In this document: positions 11,961 through 25,039 of the stretch, one piece after another | Layout of the letters: each line of letters opens with the position of its first letter | Position numbering within the stretch: position 1 is the stretch's first letter | NCBI GenBank assembly: GCA_946807835.1 | Contig: OX327696.1 | Span: 9,870,501-9,934,500 of the forward strand | From: Ailanthus altissimus | Lineage: Eukaryota > Streptophyta > Magnoliopsida > Sapindales > Simaroubaceae | DNA length: 64,000 nt | Direction of reading: 5' to 3' | Position numbers and translations under genes: made by a program | The notes under the pieces: generated by a model | Database searches by the model: none | Seen by the model: only the letters and a program-made list of their open reading frames with translations | Told to the model about the DNA's origin: nothing

Positions 11961-13669
11961 ATCTTAATTTATGAGAATAACTTAAATGAATCCCACATAA
12001 TCAATGATCTGCAAAGGCAAATAATGAGTCTTGAGACAACCCCATGTTGCTCAAATGATTGTTGTATATCCAATTACAAGGAATCTCATTTAATCATATA
12101 TCAATGTGGCATATTCTCGTTAATCCCACAAAGAGTAAAGAAGGAATATTCCCACGATTTCCGAATTTTAGCTTTCTTAAAAAGCTTCATGCAGATAGTT
12201 TATAGGAGGTTCATGAATGTTGTCGAGATTAAATTTTCACGCACTCATTCATTCAAGGATGCCCATCTCTGCTTCATTACCTAAACGTAATTTATCCTGT
12301 GTACAGAATATTTTTTTCCATGACATTTCCTTTCTTTACGGCAATGTGATAACCAAATCTTTTCTCTGCTCAGCAATATTATTGATGTTTTCTAGATATT
12401 TGATGGTACTCTTTCAACTTGTTGATTGGACACACTTGACACTTTATATCACATAATTTTTTTAATCTATCTAGAATCATGTTCATATCAATTATTAATT
12501 TGGTCAATGGAGTCACCTTCCTTATAATTTTAAATCTATTAAGCAAAGATAGGACAGAGATATAGGGAGACAAAGCTGGTTACTCTTCGTGATATAAAAT
12601 TGAGAGATGTCTTCAAGAACAAAATTTCTGCCCTAGTAGTGCATGAACCTTATTTCTACCAAAAACCAATATGAATTTACCTTACATTTATGGAGATCAT
12701 ATGATTCATGGTCTCAAATTTTTGTTTTACTAATTTGATTACATGTGCTTTCCTTGTGTTAACGAAGACCAATTTTTCTTCTCTATACAAAAAATAAATA
12801 ATACCCAAATCATTTGGACAACCACATGCCACTTTTGATTCCTTTTTCAGTTCTTTCTCTTTTCTGTTTCTAATTAATTTCGGAAAACCAACTCAAAGTG
12901 CCCTTTTTTATTAATTTTCTTTCTCTAATAAACCGTCTAATCCAAGTGAGAACTTATCAAATATTTGGTATGGCATATTTACAAAACCATAAAGCTCCCT
13001 TTTTAAAGCAAATACATATACGGGAAAAAAATAATGAGAGAGACAAGGAATTGGCTATATTACAAACACTTTAATGTTACAAATCGAACACAAAATTTGA
13101 GACGTTTTATACAAAAATTGCAACATTGAACATAAAGATGGAAATGTTAACATTCAACACAAAATTGAAATATAATTGTTGGAAAGTCAATGGGGGAGAG
13201 ACAATGATCCTAGCAGACATGTTAAAGTAAAATAAAAGGAAAATGGATTAAGTCAAGTTGGCCTTTCTAACTACTTGTGCAACATGCTCTAGCTCAACTT
13301 TGTCTCCCCAACAAAACAAAATTAATAATTGAGATCATGAATTGAATGAATAGGCAAAAGAGATAGGACTAAGCATGCAAAGAGAGGCTGCATGAGCAAA
13401 TTACAGGTACCTGCAAAGAAATTATGTTGATAGTGATGAATATTTGTATTCATATTCATTTACCAAAATCTTCTGTTAGTTTTATTATAATGTACTATAA
13501 TTAATTTGCATGTGCTCTTGGGGCGGTTTGCTGTCCCTAATGGGTCAGATAATACATATTTGACAATTATATTTGCTCCATGCATATCAATATATATCAA
13601 CAAGCGCATCTCCTTTCTGATTGTACTTGGACCAAAAGCCAACCAAAGGAGACAGAATAACACAAAAGT
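11961..13669. other. Intergenic region and upstream region of the WAT1-like gene
   Basis: No gene recognised. Several open frames of 60-100 codons occur between 12024 and 13756 but none resembles a known protein and they overlap one another on both strands. The last few hundred bases should contain the promoter and 5' UTR of the transporter gene starting at 13670. Confidence 0.5.
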
Positions 13670-15691
13670 ATGGGAAGAGAAAGTAGTGTTGTTTCTGAGA
13701 AAATGAAACTTCTCTTGGCATTGATTGCCTTGCAGTTTTGCTTTGCAGGATTTCACATTGTCACCAGAGTTGCACTAAACATTGGTGTCAGTAAAGTTGT
13801 TTATCCAGTTTATAGAAACATCATTGCCGTTGTTTTATTGAGCCCTTTAGCTTATTTCTTAGAGAAGTGAGTCTTTGCTCTTTATTTGGATGTAGTTGTA
13901 CAAGTAGATATTTTCCTTTTCTTTTTTTTAGCATGCAAGGTGCCAAGGTTAGTTTATTTACCTTTTATTTGTGTTATTTTCAGGAAGGAAAGGCCTCCTC
14001 TTACCTTTTCTCTGCTGTTCCAATTTTTTCTTCTTGCGTTATTGGGGTAAGAAATATGTAGAAACTTTTCCGGGTGCTAACGTTCCCATTTTTTTATATT
14101 ACTTATGAGCTATACAACAACAAAACAATGTAATATAGCTTAAATTTACATGTTGAAATGTGTAGGCGTTTGCACTAAAAAAATAGTCAGAGATATAGGA
14201 ATTTAATATCATGGGAACTAATGCAATAAGTGGTGCTGCTGTCTTTAATTAATAAGCTATATTTTGGTTCTCAGAATCACAGCAAACCAAGGATTTTATG
14301 TTCTAGGATTGTATTATGCATCACCAACTCTTGCTTCTGCCATGCAAAACTCAGTTCCTGCAATCACTTTTGTAATGGCTTCTGCTCTGGGGTAATTCAA
14401 GCTCCACTTCTTGTAATCTGGTATATATAGATGTCTTGTTTTCTTCTGATCTCTCAATATTATTCTCATTGTCAGACTAGAGCAAGTTAATCTTAGAAGA
14501 AGAGATGGATTGGCAAAAGTTCTAGGAACAGTTGCAAGTGTGGGTGGTGCCAGTGTCATCACACTTTACAAAGGCCCTCCCCTTCTCCACCTTTCACCGA
14601 AAATTGCAAATGGAAATACATTCGAACAAGAGCACATTTCTGCAGAGAAAATACAGAACTGGACATGGGGATGTTTATTCTTGTTTGGTCACTGTATATC
14701 ATGGGCTGGTTGGCTGGTCTTCCAGGTTAGCCCATCATTTTCACCATCAAATATTAAACTGCTAATAATGAATCAAGTTTCTGCTGTCATATTTTAATGC
14801 TGAGTTTTTGCAATGTACATTGGTCGCATTTATAGTATGTAATGCCACAAAATTCAAAAAATAAAGTAAACAGAAGCTTGTAATTGCAAGTGATAAATTT
14901 TGCATTACAAATACGACGTTTCACTTTAAAAGAAAATTGTTTCTAGTGTTATAATTTCACGGAAGCTTTGCACTTAGATGCTAACCTCGCAAGCTGATAT
15001 GGAAAGGGAAAAATTGTTGCAGGCTCCTGTGTTGAAGAAGTACCCAGCAAAACTCACACTCACTTCATTTACATGCTTCTTTGGATTGATTCAATTCCTA
15101 GTCATTGCAGCATTTGTGGAAACTGACATCAACCGTTGGATAATCCAATCTGGAGAAGAGCTTTTCACTATCCTATATGCTGTAACTACTTTCAATCTCA
15201 GTACTCTTTATAATTAATTAGTCTTGATATGCCAAAGTTCTTTTGATTCACTTGTTTCTGTTGGTTACAGGGAGTCGTTGCTTCTGGGATAGTATTCTCA
15301 TTACAAACATGGTGTATTCACAAAGGTGGCCCTGTGTTTGTAGCCGTCTTCCAGCCCATGCAGACTTTTTTAGTTGCTGTAATGGCATGTCTAATTCTTG
15401 GTGATCAAATATACTCTGGAAGGTAACACAGATTTTGCAATTTAGAACAGAGAAATATTCCATATCCCCGTTGTAATGGTATATGTAACTTAATTTCTTT
15501 TCCCATTTAATTGCAGGATTCTTGGAGCAATTTTCATTGTTGCTGGGCTTTACTTGGTCCTATGGGGTAAAACTGAAGAAAAAAAAGTGGCTAACCAAGA
15601 GAATGAAGAGTCACTAACAAAGCGCCTTCTTGAAGGTGAATGTAGAGACAAAGAGGGTGCTAATACATCATCGGATTCAGATATACCATGA
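13670..15691 (+). CDS. WAT1-related / MtN21-type EamA membrane transporter
   Basis: A multi-pass membrane protein of the plant drug/metabolite transporter (EamA) superfamily. The relative WAT1 moves auxin across the vacuole membrane and UMAMIT members export amino acids; the substrate here is unknown. Exons: 13670-13866, 13984-14046, 14275-14391, 14476-14725, 15023-15181, 15271-15422 and 15517-15691. They total 1113 bases (370 residues plus stop) in one frame with GT-AG sites. Family hallmarks are FCFAGFHIVTRVALN, PVYRNIIAVVLLSPLAYFLE, ITANQGFYVLGL, SAMQNSVPAITFVMA, GASVITLYKGPP, GGPVFVAVFQPMQT and GAIFIVAGLYLVLWGK. Many hydrophobic segments fit the usual ten helices in two EamA repeats. The acidic, soluble tail (EEKK to SDSDIP) is expected to be cytosolic. 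The ATG at 13670 gives MGRESSV just before the first helix. From memory it resembles At3g18200, next to CCT4 in Arabidopsis, matching the arrangement here. Confidence 0.95.
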
Positions 15692-18600
15692 AATGACTTT
15701 ACAGCTCAAAGAGAAAACATGTAATTGTGGGGGATTTTAGTAGAACATGCACTCCAAAGAGCTTTGAATAAGCTCAGCATATCAACATGTTCAATTTGGG
15801 GCCTTTAATTTCTTTTTCCCTTTATTTTTTCTTCTTGTTGGGGATTCGGCTGCTCTCTTCAATGATATTGACATTATTTGGTCTGATTCTGGTCGGTTGG
15901 ACTTTGTGGAGCACAGACAAGCAGAGCAGTTACAGAAGTCATTGAAAACTGAGACTTTCATAAATTGTATACTACTACTACTACTAAGCCAATCATGAAA
16001 CTTGTTTATTTATAAAATATTAATACCAAGCCAACTATGCCTTGGGAACCCACTGTAATTGACTACTTTCATTGTCTTATTTGTAGAGGAGCTTCTTCTT
16101 TTACTACCATCTCATGGCGAAGTATAAACACATTAAATCCAATCCTTTCCCAAAATTATTTTCTAATTTATAAGAAATCTAACCAATTTACCTATCTTCT
16201 TGAGAATAACAAAGAAACAATTCTCTAAGCAGAATGTCTTGTACAACGTTAATATGACAGGACAAATCAGGCAAAAGAAATAAACCCTCACCGTTCGAAG
16301 TTATTTGTTCAGTTTAATGCTCTATACCCGCACAATCAGGGGAAAAAACAATGTTTCGGCGACAGGCCACCTAAAAGTGTTTTCCAATGAATACCTTCGG
16401 AGCTTTTCATCCCAGTTACATTACTATTCATGGAGTACTGAACCCTAAGAATTTGAAAAATCAATAGAATGATTTACGGACCAAACCATCTCTCTGTTAC
16501 TTGCTAACATCCGTATTATACCAGCTTCATTAAACCACTAAAACCTAAATTATGTTACTTTTACAATCAACAGCTAACTTAAGCTCCCAAAGATCGACTC
16601 TAGATTAGAATCGCAAATACAGCAAAATGCAATTCTTGGAGGCAAAACCTTCCAAATCACACTTAAAAATTCTTCCCAATTAAACTAGAATGACAAAACT
16701 GAAATAAATAAAGACTCGTAGGACATTGCTTATTTCTCCTACAGTGCCTTATTATTCTTTTCATTGCCTAGTATTCTTGACCAAGCACAATCTGCAACAA
16801 AGACGGAGTAACACAGCTAGTTCACTTTTACTACCTAAAAATCAGTCCCAAACATGCAAGATCATGTTTATCAATACCCTTGCAGACTCTAATGAAATTA
16901 CAATGCCACCTGTATCCAGCTGACAACAAATGTAAAGACACCTAGAGAAACACCTCCATACCAAGGCCTCTTGATGACTGTCCAACCCATGACCCGGTCT
17001 ATGCCTACTTAGAAAGCCGTGATAACAATTCAGAGCAAAAAGAAAGCAGGATCTTTTTTTTTTTGATACCCAAAACTCCATCAACTTTTCTATGTTCACC
17101 AAGTTGTAAACTGAGGACTACTGCCCAGCACTTAGAAAGAATGCAGGATAATTATTTCGGAGCAATCAGCACTTAGAAGGAAAGGGACTAAGACAGCCCA
17201 GACCTGCTTACAAGGCCATGATAACAAATGACAGCAACAAATATGTTGGAAAATTATTTTGGAGCAATCAGCAGTTAAGGGAAAAAGACTGAAGATTTAG
17301 AAATGACTCCATCAAAAAATCCAAAATAATTTTAGTGAGATGAAAATCCATTGACTTAAGAATTTGTGGTTACCCACAGAAAAGGAATCTTTGACTCCTT
17401 TGTAAATCTCAGATAACAGGAATAAACACTCACCTCTTCTTTATGCTTAATCTGGGTGTTTTGAAATTATGGACATTCAAATCCCCATTCTTGTAAAGCT
17501 TGTTTCACATACTGAATGTTCATCACTTCTCTTGATTATTCTAATGGTGGATATATTAATGGAATGATTTAAATTCCTAATGAGAAATGATGTCAGGAAT
17601 AAGTATGTGATAAAAATTTGACTGCTCCATCCTATTTGTTACCGCCTTAATTGTGGATCTACCGTGTTGCATATTCCATAGAAGTAGGAAAATGCATCAA
17701 ACTAAAATGTAGCAAAGCACCACCAGATGAAAAGGGATCAAGAAAACTGTGACCAACTTAAGTGTGAGGAAGCATTCTCATAATGGATCACCAATATAAA
17801 CTGAACAGCTATCTCCATTGCCTCATCAAAATATTTCAGTGGAGAGACAACAAATCTAGCAAAACTTGCTTGCTGCATAGCATAAGCACAACCTACCCCC
17901 AGAATCATCTTTTAAAAAATAAATAAATAAAACTGAATCTTCTAAAATCAAATCCTAATTACTGCATTTGCAGACAGAAAAAAGAAAATGCATTTGAATA
18001 GTGTATGGGTCTTGGCCTCCATTCCAAAAGAAATTGGATATAGTAAAACATCTACATAATGAAAAGGAAGCAAGTCCACTAGTCAACTTAAGAACTAAAC
18101 CACATTCTAGACACAGAAAGACTTGATGCAATTTGACCATTGATATAATACCAAGACATCATTAACTACTTGACAAACTTGTGAAGCTTTAACTGTGATA
18201 ACTACTGAAGGCATTGCAAAACCCAACAAATCTTTAGATGAAACAGATATCACTACAGACTGCAGCTGCATACATGCCTGACACTACTAAGCTGAAGTCA
18301 AACTTCAACATTTAAGCTAAAAACTAACTTAAATATGCTTAAAACACAACATATTAAGATAGTAATATGCCCTAAAAGATGAAATCTTGTGATCAAAACA
18401 CAACGTATGAACAAGTTAACGTGAATCACCTAACAGCTACCTTAGAGCAGATGATAAACCAATAGCACTGATCAATTTGCCCAAAAATAAATTTGATTTG
18501 GGCTTCTCCCATATCTACAAATTACAAGTAAAGACTGTTCAAATGGCATGCAATCATTCATTCAGCACGACACTTAATCCAAGGTCATTTTAAATGTTAG

Positions 18601-18837
18601 AAGACTACAAAGGAAACAAAATTATAACCTTCAAATATATAAGAACTGATATAAAACGAACACACACAATAAAAAAAACACCACAGAATATCCAAATTCA
18701 AACCAAAGATTTGGTGACAACCAAAAGAACAATGTCAAAATTCTTAACTCCACCTAAAACAGACAGCTTACTAGTTTAGATAGTACACAGACACAGAAAA
18801 TAACTAGGAAACACATTCCCATCCCCAAATAGCAAAA
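15692..18837. other. Intergenic region between convergent WAT1-like and CCT4 genes
   Basis: The two genes end facing each other, so both 3' UTRs lie in here. No protein-coding frame is recognisable. A small diverged duplication sits at about 17000-17290: ATTATTT(C/T)GGAGCAATCAGCA occurs at 17151 and again 102 bases later. Confidence 0.5.
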
Positions 18838-20442
18838 CTACCTCACAGTAACAATATCATCAATTTTCAAAATCATCCTTACACACTCTGTTGCCAGCGT
18901 TATTGCACTTGTGCTCACAAGCAGTGGTTGCACCACATTCTCCTCCAAAATATTTGTAATCTGTCCCTTCCTCACATTGATACCAGCATTAATCTCCCCT
19001 TGAGCATGCCTGTTCCTCAGCTCCGTCACAATTACAATTGGGTTCAACCCAGCATTCTCAGCCAAAGTATATGGGATAACCTCGAGTGCCTCGGCAAATG
19101 ACCTCACACAATACCCTTCCATCCCATGCAATACCTTTGCCCACGCACCCAGCTGCCTTGACAATTCAATCTCCGGTGCCCCACCACCCGCAATCAAAAA
19201 CCTTTTACTCACCAAACACCTAACCACACACAAAGCATCGTGCAAGCTCCTTTCAGCCTCATCAATCACCAACTGATTTGAACCGCGAACAAGCACAGTC
19301 GTAGTCCTACCTATATCCTTAATCCCTGTAATCTTCACAATTTTCCCATCTCCAAGCGAAACTTCCTCAACCAAATCCGCATACCCCAACTTCTCAGTGC
19401 GGAAATGGTCAATATTCGCAATGGGCAAGCAATTCAAAGTCTTGGTAATAAACTCAATCTCATCCCTCTCCACATCCTTAACCACCAAAATCTTTGCCTT
19501 TGCCAAATAATGCAATGACAAATCTGTCACAGCATCTCTCAATATACTCTTCTGAATTAACAACACATTACACCCGGTAGCCTTAATCTTCTTAATCATC
19601 CCCAATATGTAATTCCTTTCCTCCTTCAAAATCCTATCCATCTGCGTGTAATCCGAAACCACAATGCTCTGCTCTATATCAGTCTTCGGTGGCGAAATCT
19701 GAAACTGAATCACAGCAATCTTAGCGTTCTCCACTCGCGTGGGACCGCCAGCAGCGTGGCTCACTTTCTTATCAAAAACCAAACCTTTGACCAACTCTGT
19801 ATCATCAACAGTCCCTCCCAATTTCTTCACTATCCTAATATCTCTTAAATCAACCAAATCTGGCTTCTCAGGATCCACCACGGACAAAACAGCGTCAACA
19901 GCTAAGGGCGCAAGTAAGGTCGAGTACTGACTCACAACTTTGCTATTCAACGAGGTACTGGCGGACTTAATCAAGCTTTCACGGTCAGTTAACTCGACAG
20001 GAACCGCCATTGCGGTGAGTACATCGACTGCCTTTATCGCGGCCTTGTGAAGAGAGTCGGAAATGACGGTCGGATGGATGCCGTTGGACAATAGAGTGAG
20101 GCATTGTTTCAACAACGAGCCAGCAATGACGACAACGGTGGTGGTGCCGTCACCGGCGGCAGCGTCCTGAGACTTGGAGAGCTCGACGAGCATCTTGGCA
20201 GCAGGCTGGAGGACTTCCATCTTGTTCAAGATGGTGGCGCCGTCGTTGGTGATGATGACCTCACCGCTGGCCGTGGAGATCATCTTGTCCATACCCTTGG
20301 GACCGAGGCTCGTCCGCACGGCGTTGGCAACGGCGCGCGCCGCCTCCATGTTGGCGTAGCGGATGTCCTGTTTGCGCTTGTTGTCCACGTAGGATTCCGT
20401 CTTCGAAGAGCGAGGCTGAGAGGCTACTGCTGGCGCCGACAT
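18838..20442 (-). CDS. CCT4: T-complex protein 1 subunit delta (cytosolic chaperonin subunit CCT4)
   Basis: One of the eight paralogous subunits of the cytosolic chaperonin TRiC/CCT, which folds actin, tubulin and other proteins in an ATP-driven double ring. The single uninterrupted frame encodes 534 residues, the usual length for this subunit. Nucleotide-binding hallmarks of group II chaperonins are present: [13 protein letters not shown] (residues 43-55), ITNDGATIL (64-72) and [12 protein letters not shown] (94-105), plus [16 protein letters not shown] in the C-terminal equatorial part. The N-terminal [20 protein letters not shown] and the IDDIVTVR terminus fit the delta subunit. The ATG at 20442 is the natural start because it precedes the conserved N-terminus by the expected distance. 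The lack of introns is notable but, as I recall, the Arabidopsis gene At3g18190 is intronless too. Third positions are more GC-rich near the 5' end than the surrounding DNA. Confidence 0.98.
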   Translation of the reverse strand: MSAPAVASQPRSSKTESYVDNKRKQDIRYANMEAARAVANAVRTSLGPKGMDKMISTASGEVIITNDGATILNKMEVLQPAAKMLVELSKSQDAAAGDGTTTVVVIAGSLLKQCLTLLSNGIHPTVISDSLHKAAIKAVDVLTAMAVPVELTDRESLIKSASTSLNSKVVSQYSTLLAPLAVDAVLSVVDPEKPDLVDLRDIRIVKKLGGTVDDTELVKGLVFDKKVSHAAGGPTRVENAKIAVIQFQISPPKTDIEQSIVVSDYTQMDRILKEERNYILGMIKKIKATGCNVLLIQKSILRDAVTDLSLHYLAKAKILVVKDVERDEIEFITKTLNCLPIANIDHFRTEKLGYADLVEEVSLGDGKIVKITGIKDIGRTTTVLVRGSNQLVIDEAERSLHDALCVVRCLVSKRFLIAGGGAPEIELSRQLGAWAKVLHGMEGYCVRSFAEALEVIPYTLAENAGLNPIVIVTELRNRHAQGEINAGINVRKGQITNILEENVVQPLLVSTSAITLATECVRMILKIDDIVTVR

Positions 20443-20820
20443 TGTTTGTTTGCTCGAAACCCTAGACTGTAATTTCGGATCGGCGGGAGTGGCAGAAAGT
20501 GTTAATAAGAAAGGAAGATTTAGGTGAATGTGGAAATGAAATGTACGGAAACCCTAGAAGAGACGAAGAGAGTTCTGGAACACACTTTGACCTTGGTATA
20601 AATATAAGTACCGAGTAGGAAGCCGAGAGAGTTCGTAGGGAGAATGTTGTAAATTTAGATTTGGCGTTTAAAGGGATGTTTGGTAAGGGTGGCAAGTGTG
20701 TTCTTCGTTCGTGATAAGTCATAAGTGCTTTTATCCATAAGCACCAAACCAAATTTTCAATTTTCAAATTAAAAGCAAAACCTCAGCGGAGAAAATTATT
20801 AATTTTCTAAATTTGGTTTA
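20443..20820 (-). promoter_or_regulatory. Upstream region and 5' UTR of CCT4 (inferred)
   Basis: The bases just above the CCT4 start codon on the minus strand should carry its 5' UTR and promoter. The stretch is less AT-rich than its surroundings up to about 20700. No specific regulatory motif can be assigned with confidence. Confidence 0.35.
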
Positions 20821-21023
20821 ACGGGTCTACTGATAATAACTTAAGAGTCAAGTTTATTTTGACATACTTAGGTTTGAGGTCTATCAAAAACCTGCATAGA
20901 AATTTTTCGAAATTAACTTTTTTTTAATTGTAGGTTCATTAAGACCTATTTAAATTAAGTCTATTGTAATAATTTAAGATAGGAGTTTGATGAGACTAAC
21001 TTAGATCAAGTTTAAATAATAAA

Positions 21024-21400
21024 CATTTTTATATTCCAACACAATTATAAAATTTTGCCTAAATCTCTTTAAAGAAAACTTTAAACACTTATGGTCATTT
21101 TATTGGATAGGAACCCCTTTCAACCTCTCTTGTCTCTCTTTCTAACCTTAGTTTAAGTTTTATTTTTTAGTTCTCAATCATAAAAATATTGTTGGCTATT
21201 CTCTTGGAACCTTTTTATACTCCAACACAACTATAAATTCTTGCCTAAATCTGTTTAAAGAAAACTTTAAACACTTATGGTCATTTTTATCAGATAAGAG
21301 CCCCCTCTCAACCTCTTTTTTCTCTTTTTCTAGCCTTAGTTTAAGTTTTATTTTTTAGTTCTCAATCATAAAAATCTTGTTGGCGATTCTCTTGGAACTC
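21024..21400. repeat. Tandem duplication, period 186 bp
   Basis: Copy 1 (21024-21210) and copy 2 (21211-21400) are clearly alike. Both run through CAACACAA-TATAAA, TTTAAAGAAAACTTTAAACA, TATGGTCATTTT, CTTAGTTTAAGTTTTA and CTCTTGGAAC. Only scattered substitutions and short indels separate them. No coding content was recognised. Confidence 0.85.
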
Positions 21401-22959
21401 CAGTCTGGCTTTTTCGGTGTTTCGATTGGATTTAGCTCTTCAGGCTGCCATCTAGCAGTTTGGCAATTGCGGCTATGTTGGCTGACCTGATCCGTATGCG
21501 TTTCAATGGTGGCTTCAATGGTTATCCATCTTTATGTCACGCTCTGTCGCACACCCATCATCAAGGGAGTCTACAGTTGGTTTTTGCCACTTTTCTCGCC
21601 GGAAACCATTGCCCAAATCTTATAGTAATGTTGTTTCCAGACTTAGCAGCCACATACCTCCTTAATGGAGTGAACAACTAATAAGGGTTAATTAGGTTTT
21701 ACATTTTCATTTTTTAAACTTAATATTTATTTGTTTAAATTAAGATTATTTGATTTTTTATGTGATTTATTGTTATTTTATATGTTTAGAGTCATGGAGT
21801 AAATAAGGATGAAAATCTAAGAAAAATATGACAAAAACATCAAAGTGCTATAATATTTTTACTGTAGTGCCCAGCCCTACAGCGCTACCTAAATAGTTAC
21901 GTAATAAATAATGCTCGTGAACAGTAATCCTAATCTGATATGTATTTAATGTTTTACCCTAATTTAAAGACATAAACTTATAGATAGAAGATCAAAAGCC
22001 TTAATTCAAAAAATCAAGTAGATAAGCAAAAATTTAAAGAAAAAATTCATAACACAGAACTAAATATCAGGGTCAAGAAATCAAAATTAAATATTCATGC
22101 CAAGGAAGAGAGAGAAGCACATCAAGGCGTCTTCTTGATTAGTTTTTCTTCTCTTTTCTTATTATTATGTTTTTATTCTTTCTGTTATTCATGGATTGGT
22201 TTGATACTCTTAGTTTTGTGATGAGTTAAACTTGTTATTCTAGAGTTAGACTATATGAACCTAATATATAGTTGGATTTTATTAATTATTTGTTTATGAA
22301 CTTAATTATTATAATTAATTCATTCTATCTTAATCTTAATACTTTCGTTATGTCTAGCAAATACTTTGATGATTGAAGAACAATAATGAACTTGACAAAG
22401 AGATTCATATGTTTAGCTTATGATAATTTGATGCATGATCATAGGGTAATAACTATGAGTTTCATATAGGATAGACATATACTTAGGAGGCATCTAGTAT
22501 AATTTAGACTTGATCTTAATGAATTACATTCTAATTTGATTACCATAGACATATAGATGATTGTTAGAATGTGTAATATAGTCACTCAACCATCGACAGA
22601 GGCTTGTGATGAGATTAGTGTCCAAGCCAATCAATTTATATTAAATTATTAACTAAGTTATTAATAAGTCTAATGAAATATTAGAGAATAAATTTATACC
22701 CTAAATTATTATCTTTTGGTGAATTTATATCTTATTTGTTGCTGTTTATGTTGATTTAATTGATAGAATTAGATTAATTAAATAAATTTTAAATTTTAAA
22801 TTTTTTGAATAAAAGTTAAGTAGTTATAAATTTAGTAATTAATTGAAAGAATTAGATTGCATAGTCATTGTGAGAACGATATCTGGACTTTAAATCCTAT
22901 ATTACTTAATACGATAATGTGTACTTACACTTAACTATTATGATATAAATCAACAACCA
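21401..22959. other. AT-rich intergenic stretch with one unidentified open frame
   Basis: A 73-codon open frame at 21460-21681 (plus) starts MAIAAMLADLIRMRF and is more GC-rich than its surroundings. I do not recognise it and see no exon partner, so it is not called a gene. The remainder is AT-rich with no recognisable content. Confidence 0.4.
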
Positions 22960-23382
22960 TTATCCTAACCTGTTAGAGCCTTGCCAGAAACCATCCTCCG
23001 TCCACATATGCAATAAGGGGTCTAATTGGTGTAGTGGTCTTTTGAAACCTTGTTGATTGCTTTTGAACCTATCGTTTATGCATAGATATTTTGTGTTGGT
23101 TGTGACAGTGTATGTATTTCTCCCTTTTACGTGAAGGTCATTTCTTGCCTTTTTGTTACTCAGCGTTAGGGTTGTTTTTATTCCCCTTTTTCGAAAGGGT
23201 TTCTCTCCTATTGGGGCTAGTTTTCCCCTTATTATGAGGGGTCGGATGAGGTTAGGCATTTGTTATTGTAAAAATTTATCTCTATATCTTATAATTTCCT
23301 GATCTTTTTATCAGAAACCCTTAAGTTGTATCCTTGTTTCTATGCGTTCAATGGATTCAATTATTATTCAAAAAAAAAAACC
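22960..23382 (+). mobile_element. Possible 3' end of a LINE or processed sequence with poly(A) tract
   Basis: This segment is GC-richer than its surroundings, has a broken open frame on the plus strand, and ends in AATTATTATTC followed by about ten A residues (about 23370-23380). That is the usual layout of a plant L1 tail. No reverse transcriptase motif is present, so the call is tentative. Its last 60 bases are also included in the triplicated unit that follows. Confidence 0.35.
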
Positions 23383-25039
23383 TTAGGTCAAGTTTATAGT
23401 GACATATTTAAGTTAGAGTTCAATTAGAATCGACTTTTTTTTAAAAGAAATATTTCCATTACTCAAAGAAAGGAAATTCATCTATACAAATATGAGTATA
23501 AACGTAATGAATAGCTAAAGTTGCTAGTTTAAGAGTTAAGACATTACATGATCTAAAAATGAAACTCATCATAGAGTATTATCTGGTCTCTATTCTCTCT
23601 TTGATCTTCTAAATCAATAACTTAATGTCCTTTAAACTAGAGATATTCATATTAATCAAATTTATAATATTTTTTGTATCTGACTCCAAAGTTATATCTT
23701 GGAATCTAATGCGAGCTACAAAAGCAATGTGTATAACTTATGCATCAACTTGCTCTATATCTCTCCAAAATTCACAAATAGATATAGCCATTATAATTAG
23801 ATTATCCTCACTATTATAAAATAGCACTCCTAATCCAACTTCTTTCTTTTTATTTAAAGTCTTGTTAATGCCATCAATAGATTGAAAGGATTTAAGTTGT
23901 ATCCTTGTTTCTATGCGTTCAATGGATTTAATTATTATTCCAAAAAAAAAAAATCTTAGGTCAAGTTTATAGTGACATATTTAAGTTAGAATTCAATTAG
24001 AATCGACTTTTTTTTAAAAGAAATGTTTCCATTACTTGAAGAAAGGAAATTCACCTATACAAATATGAGTATAAACATAATGAATAGCTAAAGTTGCTAG
24101 TTTAAGAGTTAAGACATTACATGATCTAAAAATGAAACTCATCATAGAGTATTATTTGGTCTCTATTCTCTCTTTGATCTTCTAAATCAATAACTTAATA
24201 TCCTTTCAACTAGAAATATTCATATAAATCAAATTTACAGTATTTTTTGTATCTAACTCCAAAGTTATATCTTGGAATCCAATGCGAGCTAAAAAAGCAA
24301 TGTGTATAACTTATGCATCAACTTGCTCTATATCTCTCCAAAATTCACAAACAGATATAGCCATTATAATTAGATTATCCTCACTATTATAAAATAGCAC
24401 TCCTAATCCAACTTTTTTCTTCTTATTTAAAGTCTTGTTAATGCCATCAATAGATTGGAAGGATTTAAGTTGTATCCTTGTTTCTATGCGTTCAATGGAT
24501 TCAATTATTATTCAAAAAACAAAAACCTTAGGTCAAGTTTATAGTGAAATATTTAAGTTAGAGTTCAATTAGAATCGACTTTTTTTTAAAAGTAATGTTT
24601 CCATTACTTGAAGAAAGGAAATTCACATATACAAATATGAGTATAAACATAATGAATAGCTAAAATTGCTAGTTTAAGAGTTAAGACATTACATGATCTA
24701 AAAATGAAACTCATCATAGAGTATTATTTGGTCTCTATTCTCTCTTTAATCTTCTAAACCAATAACTTAATGTCCTTTAAACTAGAAATATTCCTATTAA
24801 TCAAATTTATAATATTTTTTGTATCTGACTCCAAAGTTATATCTTGGAATCCAATGCAAGCTACAAAAGCAATGTGTATAACTTATGCATTAACTTGCTC
24901 TACATCTCTCCAAAGTTCACAAACAAATATAGCCATTATAATTAGATTATCCTCACTATTATAAAATAGCACTCCTAATTCAACTTCTTTCTTCTTATTT
25001 AAAGTTCTGTTAATGCCATCAATAGATTGGAAGGATTTA
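23321..25039 (-). repeat. Three tandem copies of a 572-bp unit carrying a LINE RNase H fragment
   Basis: The copies are 23321-23891, 23892-24464 and 24465-25039 (periods 571 and 573). Each starts TTAAGTTGTATCCTTGTTTC, holds a short A-run, and ends ATTG(A/G)AAGGATTTA. Read on the minus strand, each gives the same decayed RNase H-like domain of plant non-LTR elements: SIDGINKTLNKKK, then VGLGVLFYNSEDNLIIMAIS, then ITLE-DTKN. Stops are present in every copy. Copies differ by scattered substitutions, so the triplication is not recent but is clearly younger than the element. Confidence 0.9.

Noticed and set aside
12024..12573. Overlapping open frames of 64-86 codons on both strands
   Set aside because: No recognisable domain, no splice partners, and frames overlap each other; consistent with chance in AT-rich DNA.
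13506..13706. Open frame overlapping the WAT1-like start in another frame
   Set aside because: It is hydrophobic by chance and overlaps the conserved first exon. The transporter start at 13670 explains the region.
20104..20472. 122-codon open frame antisense to the CCT4 5' end
   Set aside because: A shadow of the GC-richer CCT4 coding sequence; no independent conservation is visible.
22960..23259. 99-codon minus-strand open frame
   Set aside because: No known domain. The plus strand of the same stretch looks more like a LINE tail.
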